Positions 1 through 7,188 of a stretch of 16,055 bases of DNA are shown one piece after another (the first letter of the stretch is position 1; each line of letters opens with the position of its first letter). The stretch is from DASYYE01 sp035946955 (GTDB lineage Bacteria > Actinomycetota > Actinomycetes > Streptosporangiales > Streptosporangiaceae). The notes beneath the pieces were generated by a model. That model was not told where the DNA came from. It was given only the letters and a program-made list of their open reading frames with translations, and did not search any database. The DNA is taken from positions 1-16,055 of the forward strand of contig DASYYE010000339.1 of the NCBI GenBank assembly GCA_035946955.1, given 5' to 3'. Both the position numbers and the translations under genes were made by a program.

Positions 1-1
1 C

Positions 2-334
2 GCCGTGCTGGTACACGCGTTCATCCGGTTCACGGTCGAGGGGCTCGGTACCCCGGCCCCGGTCGCGCCGCCCGCGCACCTCGTCGTCGGCGGCCCGTAC
101 CGGTACGTCCGCAACCCCATATACCTCGCGCTGGTCGCCGCCATCCTCGGCCAGGCCATGCTGCTGTGGCACTCGAACCTGTTGTGGTACGCGGGTTTCG
201 TAGCCCTCGCCCTGGCCGCCTTCGTGTACGGGTACGAGCAGCCGACCCTGCGCTCGCAGTTCGGCGCGCAGTACGAGGAGTACCGGCGGGCGGTACCGGG
301 CTGGTGGCCGCGGCTGCGCCCGTGGCGGGGTTAA
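2..334 (+). CDS. Isoprenylcysteine/phosphatidylethanolamine methyltransferase-type membrane protein (3' part)
   Basis: The 5' end lies outside the window: the reading frame is open to the left edge, and the first possible start (GTG at 5) would leave only 109 residues of a family that is normally about 150-200 or more. The visible part carries the C-terminal hallmarks of the isoprenylcysteine carboxyl methyltransferase / phospholipid methyltransferase superfamily: GPYRYVRNPIYLA near residue 30, two hydrophobic helices (about residues 38-75), then an acidic-basic end with YEQPTLRSQFG, YEEYRRAVPGWWPR. These proteins are SAM-dependent methyltransferases in the membrane; the RNP motif and the Glu of the final segment bind SAM. 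The true substrate cannot be told from the sequence, and bacterial members are often uncharacterised. A strong hairpin follows 9 bases after the TAA stop. Confidence 0.85.
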   Translation, partial: AVLVHAFIRFTVEGLGTPAPVAPPAHLVVGGPYRYVRNPIYLALVAAILGQAMLLWHSNLLWYAGFVALALAAFVYGYEQPTLRSQFGAQYEEYRRAVPGWWPRLRPWRG

Positions 335-343
335 CCGCACCAC

Positions 344-401
344 AAAGGCCTTGTCTTGCTGGACTGCGTTGCGAGCGCTAACCCAGCAAGACAGGGCCTT
401 T
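344..401 (+). terminator. Strong terminator-like hairpin, 19-bp arms
   Basis: Arms 344-362 and 383-401 pair over 19 positions with a single T-G wobble (351/394); the 20-base loop can form a further small GCG/CGC stem. The 3' arm ends in TTTT (399-402), so on the plus strand this is a good intrinsic terminator for the methyltransferase gene ending at 334. It may also serve the minus-strand fragment ending at 449. The arms are longer and more perfect than most terminators, so an origin as paired mobile-element ends is an alternative. Confidence 0.7.
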
Positions 402-448
402 TCCCTTCTCAGAGCCCGAACCAGCCAGCCGACACGCTTACTGGAGGT

Positions 449-637
449 CTAGTGGCCCCTGGCGTCATCGACGGTCTTTTCCCATTCGGTGACCGCCTTG
501 GACAGTACCGCCTTGGACAGTTCTGCGGCGCTGCCGCGTTCCAGGATCGACTTGGGTTCGGCCAGCAGTTGCGCGTACCACAGCGGAGAGCCGACGGCCC
601 GGCCCATTACCCAGAACTGCCATCGGCCGCCGTGCAT
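449..637 (-). CDS. Small hypothetical protein or gene fragment (about 62 aa)
   Basis: I do not recognise this protein. From the ATG at 637 it reads 62 residues, beginning MHGGRWQFWVMGRAVG and ending WEKTVDDARGH. Third codon positions are strongly G/C and codon choice is typical of the neighbourhood (for example a run AAG TCG ATC CTG GAA CGC GGC), so it is, or recently was, translated. No good Shine-Dalgarno precedes the ATG. The open frame continues upstream to 760, but beyond about 645 the plus strand reads as a transposase fragment, so the original 5' part was probably lost at a junction there. A 15-bp tandem duplication inside it (492-521) yields the repeat LSKAVLSKAV. It is best treated as a possible truncated gene. 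Confidence 0.35.
   Translation of the reverse strand: MHGGRWQFWVMGRAVGSPLWYAQLLAEPKSILERGSAAELSKAVLSKAVTEWEKTVDDARGH
492..521. repeat. Perfect 15-bp tandem duplication
   Basis: The 15-mer ACCGCCTTGGACAGT occurs at 492-506 and immediately again at 507-521 without mismatch. Its length is a multiple of three, so it adds five residues in frame to the minus-strand fragment that covers it. Perfect identity suggests a recent slippage or duplication event. Confidence 0.9.
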
Positions 638-645
638 CTGGCGCA

Positions 646-850
646 GTGCCCCACCCCGGCCAGCACCGCCGACCGCGACGCCGCGCCGCTCCTGCTCACC
701 AGGGCCCGCCACCGGGGCCGTGCCCGCCTCGCCCTCACCTGGGCCGACAACGCCTACCATGGCGCCTACCAGGACTGGGCGGCCCGGGAACTCGGCATCA
801 CGGTCGAGACCCGACGCGCCGCCAAACCCACCACGACCGCCGCAGGATAA
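646..850 (+). pseudogene. IS5-type transposase remnant
   Basis: The plus-strand frame ending at TAA 850 reads ...TADRDAAPLLLT..., then LTWADNAYHGAYQDWAARE, then LGITVETRRAAKP. This matches the internal DDE-region pattern of IS5-family transposases, in which a DRD(G)A segment is followed by a WAD-x-x-Y-x-G block (second catalytic Asp) and an LGITVEVVRR-like strand. Only about 65 residues survive. The N-terminal first-Asp region and the C-terminal catalytic-Glu region are absent, so it cannot be active. Codon use in the fragment still looks like coding DNA, suggesting relatively recent decay. The left boundary, near 646, is approximate. Confidence 0.7.
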
Positions 851-884
851 CCCCAGCCAACACTAGGGTTATCGGACAGGCTCT
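846..884. repeat. Inverted repeat and possible IS end after transposase remnant
   Basis: GATAACCC (846-853) and GGGTTATC (866-873) form a perfect 8-bp inverted repeat with a 12-base loop, overlapping the stop of the transposase remnant. The following bases read in reverse as GAGCCTGTCCGATAACCC (867-884), which looks like the terminal inverted repeat of some IS5-group elements. I see no matching opposite end, so assignment as an IS terminus is inference. Confidence 0.35.
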
Positions 885-927
885 ATAGGGGCCAAAAACT
901 GAACCACTCATCGGCGGGAGGCGCCCT

Positions 928-1284
928 GTGACCCGTGTGGCGGGGGATCCGGGGGTGCTGGGGTGGTTGAGGTTCGCGTTCGGGTTCCGGATGCCGCAGG
1001 CCAATGTGCACTGGGTGAGGCATGAACTCACCGACGCGGGCTGGCGCTGGCGCACCGTCCGGCGCCACCTGGTGGTCATCCTGCCCGTCTGCGCGGTCCT
1101 GGTGGCGGCGCTGTGGGTGTTCCTGCCCACCCCGGCGTGGGTGAGCCTGATGATGGTCGCGCTGATCCTGGCGGGCAGTGTCTCCAGCGTGTTCTTCTAC
1201 GCCGACGACATCCGGGCGGCCCGCCTGCGCCAGCACGGGCTGCCCGTCCCCAGCGACCCCGACCTGGGGCACCCCACGCACTGA
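928..1284 (+). CDS. DUF5313-type two-helix membrane protein
   Basis: A 118-residue protein with a GTG start preceded by GGGAGG (916-921), 6 bases away. The N-terminal 45 residues include a conserved-looking basic/aromatic segment (WLRFAFGFRMP, then WVRHELTDAGWRWRTVRRH), followed by two hydrophobic helices at about 48-66 and 70-91 and a short cytoplasmic-type tail ending in LPVPSDPDLG. This pattern resembles the actinobacterial family of unknown function DUF5313. Its role is unknown; it is a small integral membrane protein, probably with both termini on the same side. It stands alone between the transposon scar and the convergent lpdA-like gene. A short hairpin follows directly after the stop. 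Confidence 0.7.
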   Translation: MTRVAGDPGVLGWLRFAFGFRMPQANVHWVRHELTDAGWRWRTVRRHLVVILPVCAVLVAALWVFLPTPAWVSLMMVALILAGSVSSVFFYADDIRAARLRQHGLPVPSDPDLGHPTH

Positions 1285-1301
1285 CAAACGGGATCCGTTT
1301 G
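1285..1301. terminator. Short hairpin at the 3' end of the DUF5313-type gene
   Basis: CAAACGG (1285-1291) and CCGTTTG (1295-1301) form a perfect 7-bp stem with a GAT loop, starting one base after the TGA stop. No T-run follows, so if it terminates transcription it does so as a U-poor hairpin. It lies between convergent genes and could act on either strand. Confidence 0.4.
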
Positions 1302-1362
1302 CTGTTACGAGCAGGGCCTCCTTGCTGTTATCAGCGTCTTTGCTGGTGGGCTGCCTGGATGG

Positions 1363-2748
1363 CTAGCCCTCGGCTGGGTGCATGAGCCTGCGTGCGGCCT
1401 CGGTGACGCTGCCCGACAGCGACGGGTAGACAGCGAAGGTGTGTGCCATCTGGTCGACGGTCAGGGTCTGCTCGACCGCCAGGGACAGGGCCAGGATCAG
1501 CTCGCTCGCGCGGGGCGCGACCACCACCCCGCCAAGCACGGTGCCGGTCCCGGGACGGGCGAACAACTTGACGAAACCGTCCATGAAGCCCTGCATCTTG
1601 GCGCGTGCGTTCGTGTCGAGCGGCAGCTTGACGACGTCCGCGTCGACCTGCCCGGAGTCCACAGCCGCCTGGGTGGTGCCGACGGTGGCGATCTCAGGCT
1701 CGGTGAAGATGGTGGCTGCCACGTGCCCCAGTTGCAAGGGCTGGACGGCCTCCCCGAGCGCGTGCCACATGGCGATGCGCCCCTGCATCGCCGCCACCGA
1801 TGCAAGCATCATCACCCCGGTGCAGTCACCAGCCGCGTAGACACCCGGCACGGAGGTGCGTGACACCCTGTCCACCACCACGAGGCCGCGGTCGTCGAGC
1901 TTGACCCCAGCCTCCTCGAGCCCGAGACCGCAGGTGGCTGGCACCAGCCCAACGGTGAGCAGGCAGTGGGACCCCCGCACCGTCCGGCCGTCCGCCAGGC
2001 TGACCGTGACCCCGGTGGCATCCCGGGTGACCCCCACCGCCCGCGAGCGGCCGAGCACAGTCATGCCGCGGCGCCGGAACACGTCCTCCACCACCATGGC
2101 CGCGTCGCGGTCTTCCTGCGGGAGCACGTGTTCACGAGAGGAGACCAGAGTCACCTGGGAACCCATGGCCTGGTAAGCGCTGGCGAACTCCGCCCCGGTC
2201 ACCCCGGAACCCACCACGACCAGCTCAGGCGGCAGCTCATCCAGGTCGTAGAGGTGCCGCCAGCTCAGGATGCGCTCACCATCGGGCTGGGCCCCGGGCA
2301 GTTTCCGCGGCAGCCCACCCGTGGCCAGCAGCACCACCCCGGCACTGATCTCCCGCTCCCCCGCCACCACCGTGTGCGGCCCTGCCAGCCGGCCGCGCTC
2401 GGCGACCACCTCGACACCCTCGGCCGCCAGCCGCGCGGCGATGTCGGCCGACTGGGCGCTAGCCAGTCCCTTGATCCGGGCGTACAGCCGCGGGGCGTCC
2501 ACGCTGAGCGGGCCGGCGTCATGGGGGATGCGGATCCCGAGGCCTCCGGAGGAACGCAGCAGCCCCATCGACTCCGACGTCGCGATCAGGGTCTTCGACG
2601 GGACGCAGTCGGTCAGCACGCAGGCGCCACCCAGCCCGGCCGGCTCGACCACTGTTACCTTCGCCCCTAGTTGCGCGGCCACCAGAGCAGCCTCGTAGCC
2701 GCCGGGGCCACCCCCGAGGATCACCACATCCATGCCTGCTGAGTCCAC
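1363..2748 (-). CDS. lpdA: LpdA-type NAD(P)H quinone reductase (flavoprotein disulfide reductase family)
   Basis: This 461-residue class I pyridine-nucleotide disulfide oxidoreductase resembles M. tuberculosis LpdA (Rv3303c), which reduces quinones rather than lipoamide. Domains: FAD-binding GGGPGG near 12-17; redox pair C43/C48 in GGACVLTDCVPSK; NAD(P)-binding GSGVTG at 180-185, followed by Ser-Ser-Arg (203-205) where NAD-specific enzymes have an acidic residue, suggesting NADPH use; second FAD motif in VYAAGDCTG; C-terminal dimerisation domain. The His-x4-Glu dyad of true lipoamide dehydrogenases is replaced by VYPSLSGSVTEAA (Tyr at the His position, Gly at the Glu position), arguing against lipoamide as substrate. 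Two starts are possible: GTG at 2748, or ATG at 2733, which fits the usual distance to the FAD motif better. It is divergent from the cyclotransferase-like gene, with 59 bases between. Confidence 0.88.
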   Translation of the reverse strand: MDSAGMDVVILGGGPGGYEAALVAAQLGAKVTVVEPAGLGGACVLTDCVPSKTLIATSESMGLLRSSGGLGIRIPHDAGPLSVDAPRLYARIKGLASAQSADIAARLAAEGVEVVAERGRLAGPHTVVAGEREISAGVVLLATGGLPRKLPGAQPDGERILSWRHLYDLDELPPELVVVGSGVTGAEFASAYQAMGSQVTLVSSREHVLPQEDRDAAMVVEDVFRRRGMTVLGRSRAVGVTRDATGVTVSLADGRTVRGSHCLLTVGLVPATCGLGLEEAGVKLDDRGLVVVDRVSRTSVPGVYAAGDCTGVMMLASVAAMQGRIAMWHALGEAVQPLQLGHVAATIFTEPEIATVGTTQAAVDSGQVDADVVKLPLDTNARAKMQGFMDGFVKLFARPGTGTVLGGVVVAPRASELILALSLAVEQTLTVDQMAHTFAVYPSLSGSVTEAARRLMHPAEG

Positions 2749-2795
2749 GGTGCCCCATTGTCTCGCACCAGCCGTCCCACTCGGCCCGCGAACCC

Positions 2796-2801
2796 TACGC
2801 T
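2796..2801 (+). promoter_or_regulatory. -10 box of a leaderless promoter
   Basis: TACGCT fits the actinobacterial -10 consensus TANNNT and lies exactly 6 bases before the GTG at 2808, so transcription would begin at the start codon. No Shine-Dalgarno is present. No convincing -35 is visible. The same geometry occurs at two other genes in the window. Confidence 0.55.
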
Positions 2802-2807
2802 TGTCCC

Positions 2808-3257
2808 GTGGAGCTCTACGCGGCCTATGGCAGCAACATGGACCCCGACCAGATGGCCCAGAGGTGCCCGCACTCCCCGCTGCGCGGGACCGGCTGGCTG
2901 GAGGGCTGGCGGCTGACGTTCGGAGGCGAGGACATCGGCTGGGAAGGGGCCCTGGGCACCGTGGTCGAAGACGACGACGAGCGCGTGTTCGTGGTGCTCT
3001 ACGACGTCACGGATGCCGACGCGCAAGCACTTGACTCCTGGGACGGGGCGACCCTGGGCTTCTACAGCAAGGTCCGTGTCCGGGTGCAGACCCTGGAGGG
3101 AGACGAACTCGCCTGGCTGTATGTGGTCAATGCCTACGAAGGCGGCCTGCCCTCCGCCCGCTACCTGGGCATCATGGCGGACGCGGCGGAGAAGGCTGGC
3201 GCGCCCGCTGACTACGTCGCTGCGCTGCGCGCCCGGCCCTGCGTGTCTATCGGCTGA
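2808..3257 (+). CDS. Gamma-glutamylcyclotransferase-like (AIG2/GGCT fold) protein
   Basis: A 149-residue protein with the GGCT-fold signature YGSNM at residues 7-11, which forms the glycine-rich substrate loop, and a central ALDSWDGA segment. Family members release 5-oxoproline from gamma-glutamyl compounds using a catalytic Glu in the position here occupied by Asp79 (SWDG where relatives have x-x-EG), so activity may be altered or the substrate different. It occupies the place of Rv3304 between lpdA and amiA1 in M. tuberculosis. The GTG start follows directly from the leaderless -10 box and the ELYAAYGSN beginning typical of the family. It ends 22 bases from the convergent amidohydrolase stop. 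Cytosolic; physiological substrate unknown. Confidence 0.8.
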   Translation: MELYAAYGSNMDPDQMAQRCPHSPLRGTGWLEGWRLTFGGEDIGWEGALGTVVEDDDERVFVVLYDVTDADAQALDSWDGATLGFYSKVRVRVQTLEGDELAWLYVVNAYEGGLPSARYLGIMADAAEKAGAPADYVAALRARPCVSIG

Positions 3258-3289
3258 GCCCTAGACGTACCGGCTGGACCTAGACGTAC
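3251..3289. repeat. Imperfect 20-bp tandem duplication across convergent gene ends
   Basis: CGGCTGAGCCCTAGACGTAC (3251-3270) is followed by CGGCTGGACCTAGACGTAC (3271-3289), a 20/19-base tandem copy with a few differences. The first copy carries the stop of the cyclotransferase-like gene and the second carries the stop (CTA, minus strand) of the amidohydrolase gene. Confidence 0.8.
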
Positions 3290-4605
3290 GCGCCTGTCAC
3301 CCCGGTGCCTGGCTCCGACCCGGCGCCTGAGTCCCCGTTGCGCGCGCCCGGGACCGCCGCTGCCTTGCCACTCTCGCTGCTGGGCAGGCGCTTGGTCACC
3401 GTGGTGGCGTCCGCGTGGAGCGCCGTGATGGCCGTGGCGGCCATCAGCCGCACTCCTGTCCCGATGACCCGCTCATCCACGTCGAAGTTGGGCTGGTGGA
3501 TGTCGAAGTCATCGGTTGACCCCGGTGTCCGGGTGCCAAGCCGGGCGAGCGTGCCGGGGACGGACTCCAGGTACCAGGCGAAGTCCTCCCCGCCCAGGCT
3601 CTGCGGGGTCGAGGTGACCGAGTCGGGTCCGAGCACCTGGGTGGCGGCTGTCTCCAGGATCGCGGTACTGACGGCCTCGTTGACCGTGGGCGGGACGTTG
3701 CGCTGGTAGTCGAGGGACGCGATCACGCCGTAGGCGCTGGCGACCGACTCGATCAGCGCCTTGAGCAGGTCGGGGGCTTCGTGCCAGGCCTCGTCGTCGA
3801 GGCAGCGGACGGTGCCCTCCGCCACCCCTTCGTCCGGGATGGCATTGGGGGCCGAACCGGCGCTGACCCTGCCCCACACCAGGCTGAGGCTGGAGCGGGG
3901 GTCCACGCGGCGGGACAGGGCGGCCGGGAGCTCAGTGACGATCTTGCCCAGTGCGTAGACCAGGTCCGCGGTGAGGTGGGGCCGCGCGGTATGCCCACCG
4001 GGCCCGGCGACCCGCACCTTGATCTTGTCGCAGGCGGCGGTGATGGGCCCGGTCCTGGTCCCGACCTTGCCGACGTCCAGTCGCGGGTCGCAGTGCACGG
4101 CGAAGACGCGGTCCACGGACGCGATGCCGCCAGCCGCCATCACGTCGAGGGCGCCACCGGGGACTTCCTCAGCGGGCTGGAAGATCAGCCGCACCCGTCC
4201 GGGCAGGGCGTTCGCCGCAGCCTGCCCGGCCAGGAAGAGCCCAGCCCCGAGCAGCACCGTGGTGTGGACGTCGTGCCCGCAGGCATGGCAGGCATTCGCC
4301 ACGGTGGACCGGTAGGGGACGTTCTTCTCGTCAGTGATCGGCAGTGCGTCGAGGTCTGCCCGCAGTGCCACGAGCTGGCCAGGCGAGGAGGGGTCACCAA
4401 TGTCCACCACCAGCCCTGTGCCCTTGGGGAGGATGACCGGCCGCAGCCCGGCGGCGGCCAGGCGCAGCGCAACCCGGGTGGTGGTCCGGTGCTCGTGGTA
4501 GCCGATCTCGGGATGGGCATGGAGGTCTCGGCGGAATGCGATCAGCTCGTCCTCACGCGCCGCTACGAATGCGGCGAGTTCGCCGGGCAGGTCATGCTCG
4601 AGCAT
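3280..4605 (-). CDS. amiA: M20 family metallo-amidohydrolase (AmiA1/AmiB1-like)
   Basis: A 441-residue zinc-type amidohydrolase of peptidase family M20D, related to N-acyl-amino-acid and indole-acetyl amide hydrolases. Visible metal-ligand motifs: RRDLHAHPEIGYHE near 25-38; ALRADLDALPI (80-90); ACHACGHDVHT (105-115, ligands Cys109 and His111); FQPAEE with Glu146-Glu147; His171 in AVHCDP; GGEDFAWYLE (338-347); and the final ligand His370 in DIHQPNFDVDE. The lid/dimerisation domain lies at about 190-300. The ATG at 4605 is preceded by GGGAGG with 6-base spacing. A low-complexity Gly/Ser/Ala-rich tail of about 35 residues after 405 extends beyond the normal end. M. tuberculosis has a tandem pair (amiA1-amiB1) here; only one copy is present. 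Natural substrate unknown. Confidence 0.88.
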   Translation of the reverse strand: MLEHDLPGELAAFVAAREDELIAFRRDLHAHPEIGYHEHRTTTRVALRLAAAGLRPVILPKGTGLVVDIGDPSSPGQLVALRADLDALPITDEKNVPYRSTVANACHACGHDVHTTVLLGAGLFLAGQAAANALPGRVRLIFQPAEEVPGGALDVMAAGGIASVDRVFAVHCDPRLDVGKVGTRTGPITAACDKIKVRVAGPGGHTARPHLTADLVYALGKIVTELPAALSRRVDPRSSLSLVWGRVSAGSAPNAIPDEGVAEGTVRCLDDEAWHEAPDLLKALIESVASAYGVIASLDYQRNVPPTVNEAVSTAILETAATQVLGPDSVTSTPQSLGGEDFAWYLESVPGTLARLGTRTPGSTDDFDIHQPNFDVDERVIGTGVRLMAATAITALHADATTVTKRLPSSESGKAAAVPGARNGDSGAGSEPGTGVTGAYV

Positions 4606-4690
4606 GGGCGGCCTCCCGCGGGCCAGCGCTCCTGCGCAGCCGCGATGTGGCTATGTAAGTGCCCCGGGAACCCCCGGTGCTGGGCGGCAT
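4592..4690 (-). CDS. Possible 32-aa upstream ORF overlapping the amidohydrolase start
   Basis: On the minus strand an AAGGAG Shine-Dalgarno (4700-4705) sits 9 bases before an ATG at 4690, opening a 32-codon frame (MPPSTGGSRGTYIATS...) whose TGA (4592-4594) lies 14 bases inside the amidohydrolase gene in another frame. The ribosome site is among the strongest in the window, and the overlap would allow translational coupling. The peptide resembles nothing I know and has only moderate G/C bias at third positions, so it may be a leader ORF or chance. Confidence 0.25.
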   Translation of the reverse strand: MPPSTGGSRGTYIATSRLRRSAGPREAAHARA

Positions 4691-5001
4691 ATCCACGCGC
4701 TCCTTAGAACTGCATTCTCTACCCGCCATCCGGCGGGACGATCCTGCGGTGTCTGTCCCCCTGCAACGGTGGTCCTGCTGGAAGCAAGCACCGCGCCAGG
4801 CCGCCCCATACGGTCCGGTGCGGTCAGCGCTGGGAATGGTCACGGGCAGCCCACCTGGACATTGACAATGACATCCCCGCGCAGGAAAGCATGGTATCGC
4901 GAGCGCCCGAGATCCGCTGGAGTTGCGAGATTATAGTCCAGGTGGGTCACTTTCCGTGCGGCACCCATAGCTCCGCGATTCCGGCAACTAGCCTGAATCG
5001 G
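4691..5001. other. Intergenic region between mutase 3' end and amidohydrolase upstream ORF
   Basis: I see no gene here. It holds a small hairpin CCCGCC-ATCC-GGCGGG (4722-4737) and a locally A/T-richer stretch at 4861-4960. A weak CTAGCC-loop-GGCTAG hairpin (4988-5005) overlaps the mutase stop codon and could contribute to termination. No tRNA, riboswitch or convincing promoter was recognised. Confidence 0.5.
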
Positions 5002-6579
<1,578 letters not shown>

Positions 6580-6585
6580 GAGCTA

Positions 6586-6591
6586 AGGATA
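6586..6591 (-). promoter_or_regulatory. -10 box of a leaderless promoter (mutase gene)
   Basis: On the minus strand TATCCT is followed by exactly 6 bases (TAGCTC) and then the ATG at 6579. There is no Shine-Dalgarno, so the mRNA probably starts at the ATG itself. Confidence 0.6.
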
Positions 6592-6721
6592 GGCCTGGCC
6601 CCGTCCCGGCCCTGGGCGCGCCCCCGCAGGTCAGCACCGCGGTTCGCCGCAGGTGGGTGGACCAGCCATTGCTGCGGTGCCATGCTGGCGTTTGGTCCCT
6701 AATGGAGGGGAAGAGGGCCAG

Positions 6722-7064
6722 ATGCCGCCCGACGACCCGGACCTTGCGTCCGCGGTCCAGCATTTCAGCACACTTTTGGGCCAATTACGGAGCACTGTTC
6801 CGGCTGTGCCCCCAACCGCCCCATCAGTCAGCCTGCTGCCGCAGGACCTCACCGGAGGCCTGGAGCAGATGCCGCCCGGGGCGGCCAAGGAGACCATGGC
6901 CCAGCGGGATGGCTGCCGTCTCGCCGAGGGGCGCGGCGGCCTACGTCGGCCTTGGCGTTGCGGGCAAGCTGGGTTGGCTCGGGTCGGTACTGTTCGTCAT
7001 GGGCTGCCAAACCGTGAACCTCGAGGGCTCCTCCGGGACCGGCGTTGGCAGTGCCAGCCGGTAG
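6722..7064 (+). pseudogene. Possible frameshifted small membrane-protein gene
   Basis: An ATG at 6722 follows GGAGGGGAA (6704-6712). It opens a frame (MPPDDPDLASAVQHFSTLLG, later LLPQDLTGGLEQMPPGAAKE) that looks plausible to about 6900 and then turns basic and low-quality up to 7096. In a different plus frame, from about 6909 to TAG 7064, a coding-like stretch appears with a hydrophobic segment (AAAYVGLGVAGKLGWLG, then SVLFVMGCQTVN). Joining both needs one frame change near 6895-6910. It could be a decayed gene, two overlapping small ORFs, or chance; I recognise no family. Confidence 0.25.
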
Positions 7065-7168
7065 CAGCCAGCATCTCCCGTGTCGGTCCCAGGTGACTAA
7101 CCTTGATCATGATTGACTACTCTCCGTGGCGAGAGGCACCCGGCTGCTGGCGGTGCGGGTCAGGGTGC

Positions 7169-7182
7169 CCCGCCCTGGCGGG
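7169..7182 (+). promoter_or_regulatory. Small hairpin covering the carboxypeptidase ribosome-binding site
   Basis: CCCGCC (7169-7174) can pair with GGCGGG (7177-7182), the latter being the best Shine-Dalgarno-like sequence 6 bases before the ATG at 7189. With such a short loop the innermost pair would open, leaving a 5-bp stem. It could reduce translation initiation, but the structure is short and may be incidental. Confidence 0.25.
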
Positions 7183-7188
7183 TGAGGC

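Larger units (their letters stand above)
335..927. other. Gene-poor scar region with mobile-element debris
   Basis: Nearly 600 bases without an intact recognised gene. It holds, in order, the long hairpin (344-401), a small minus-strand coding fragment (449-637), the plus-strand transposase remnant (646-850), and an inverted repeat (846-873). The abrupt switch of coding strand and family near 640-650 suggests a junction where an insertion sequence landed in, or replaced, an older gene. Confidence 0.6.
6592..7188. other. Long intergenic region between divergent mutase and carboxypeptidase genes
   Basis: About 600 bases without an intact recognised gene. It contains the possible broken gene at 6722-7064, an A/T-rich patch (7098-7123) ending in TACTCT, which could be a -10 element for the downstream carboxypeptidase gene, and a small hairpin next to its start. 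No B12 riboswitch elements were recognised upstream of the mutase. Confidence 0.5.

Noticed and set aside
492..521. Start of a CRISPR-like repeat array
   Set aside because: Only two adjacent copies with no spacer; it is a simple tandem duplication.
1966..2670. 234-codon plus-strand frame opposite the lpdA-like gene
   Set aside because: The minus strand has unmistakable FAD, redox-Cys and NAD motifs; this frame has none.
4606..5001. tRNA or riboswitch in the gap upstream of the amidohydrolase
   Set aside because: No cloverleaf, T-loop consensus or known riboswitch core could be found by eye.
6580..6720. Cobalamin riboswitch upstream of the B12-dependent mutase
   Set aside because: The -10 box directly abuts the ATG, leaving no leader for a riboswitch, and no B12-box-like sequence was recognised.
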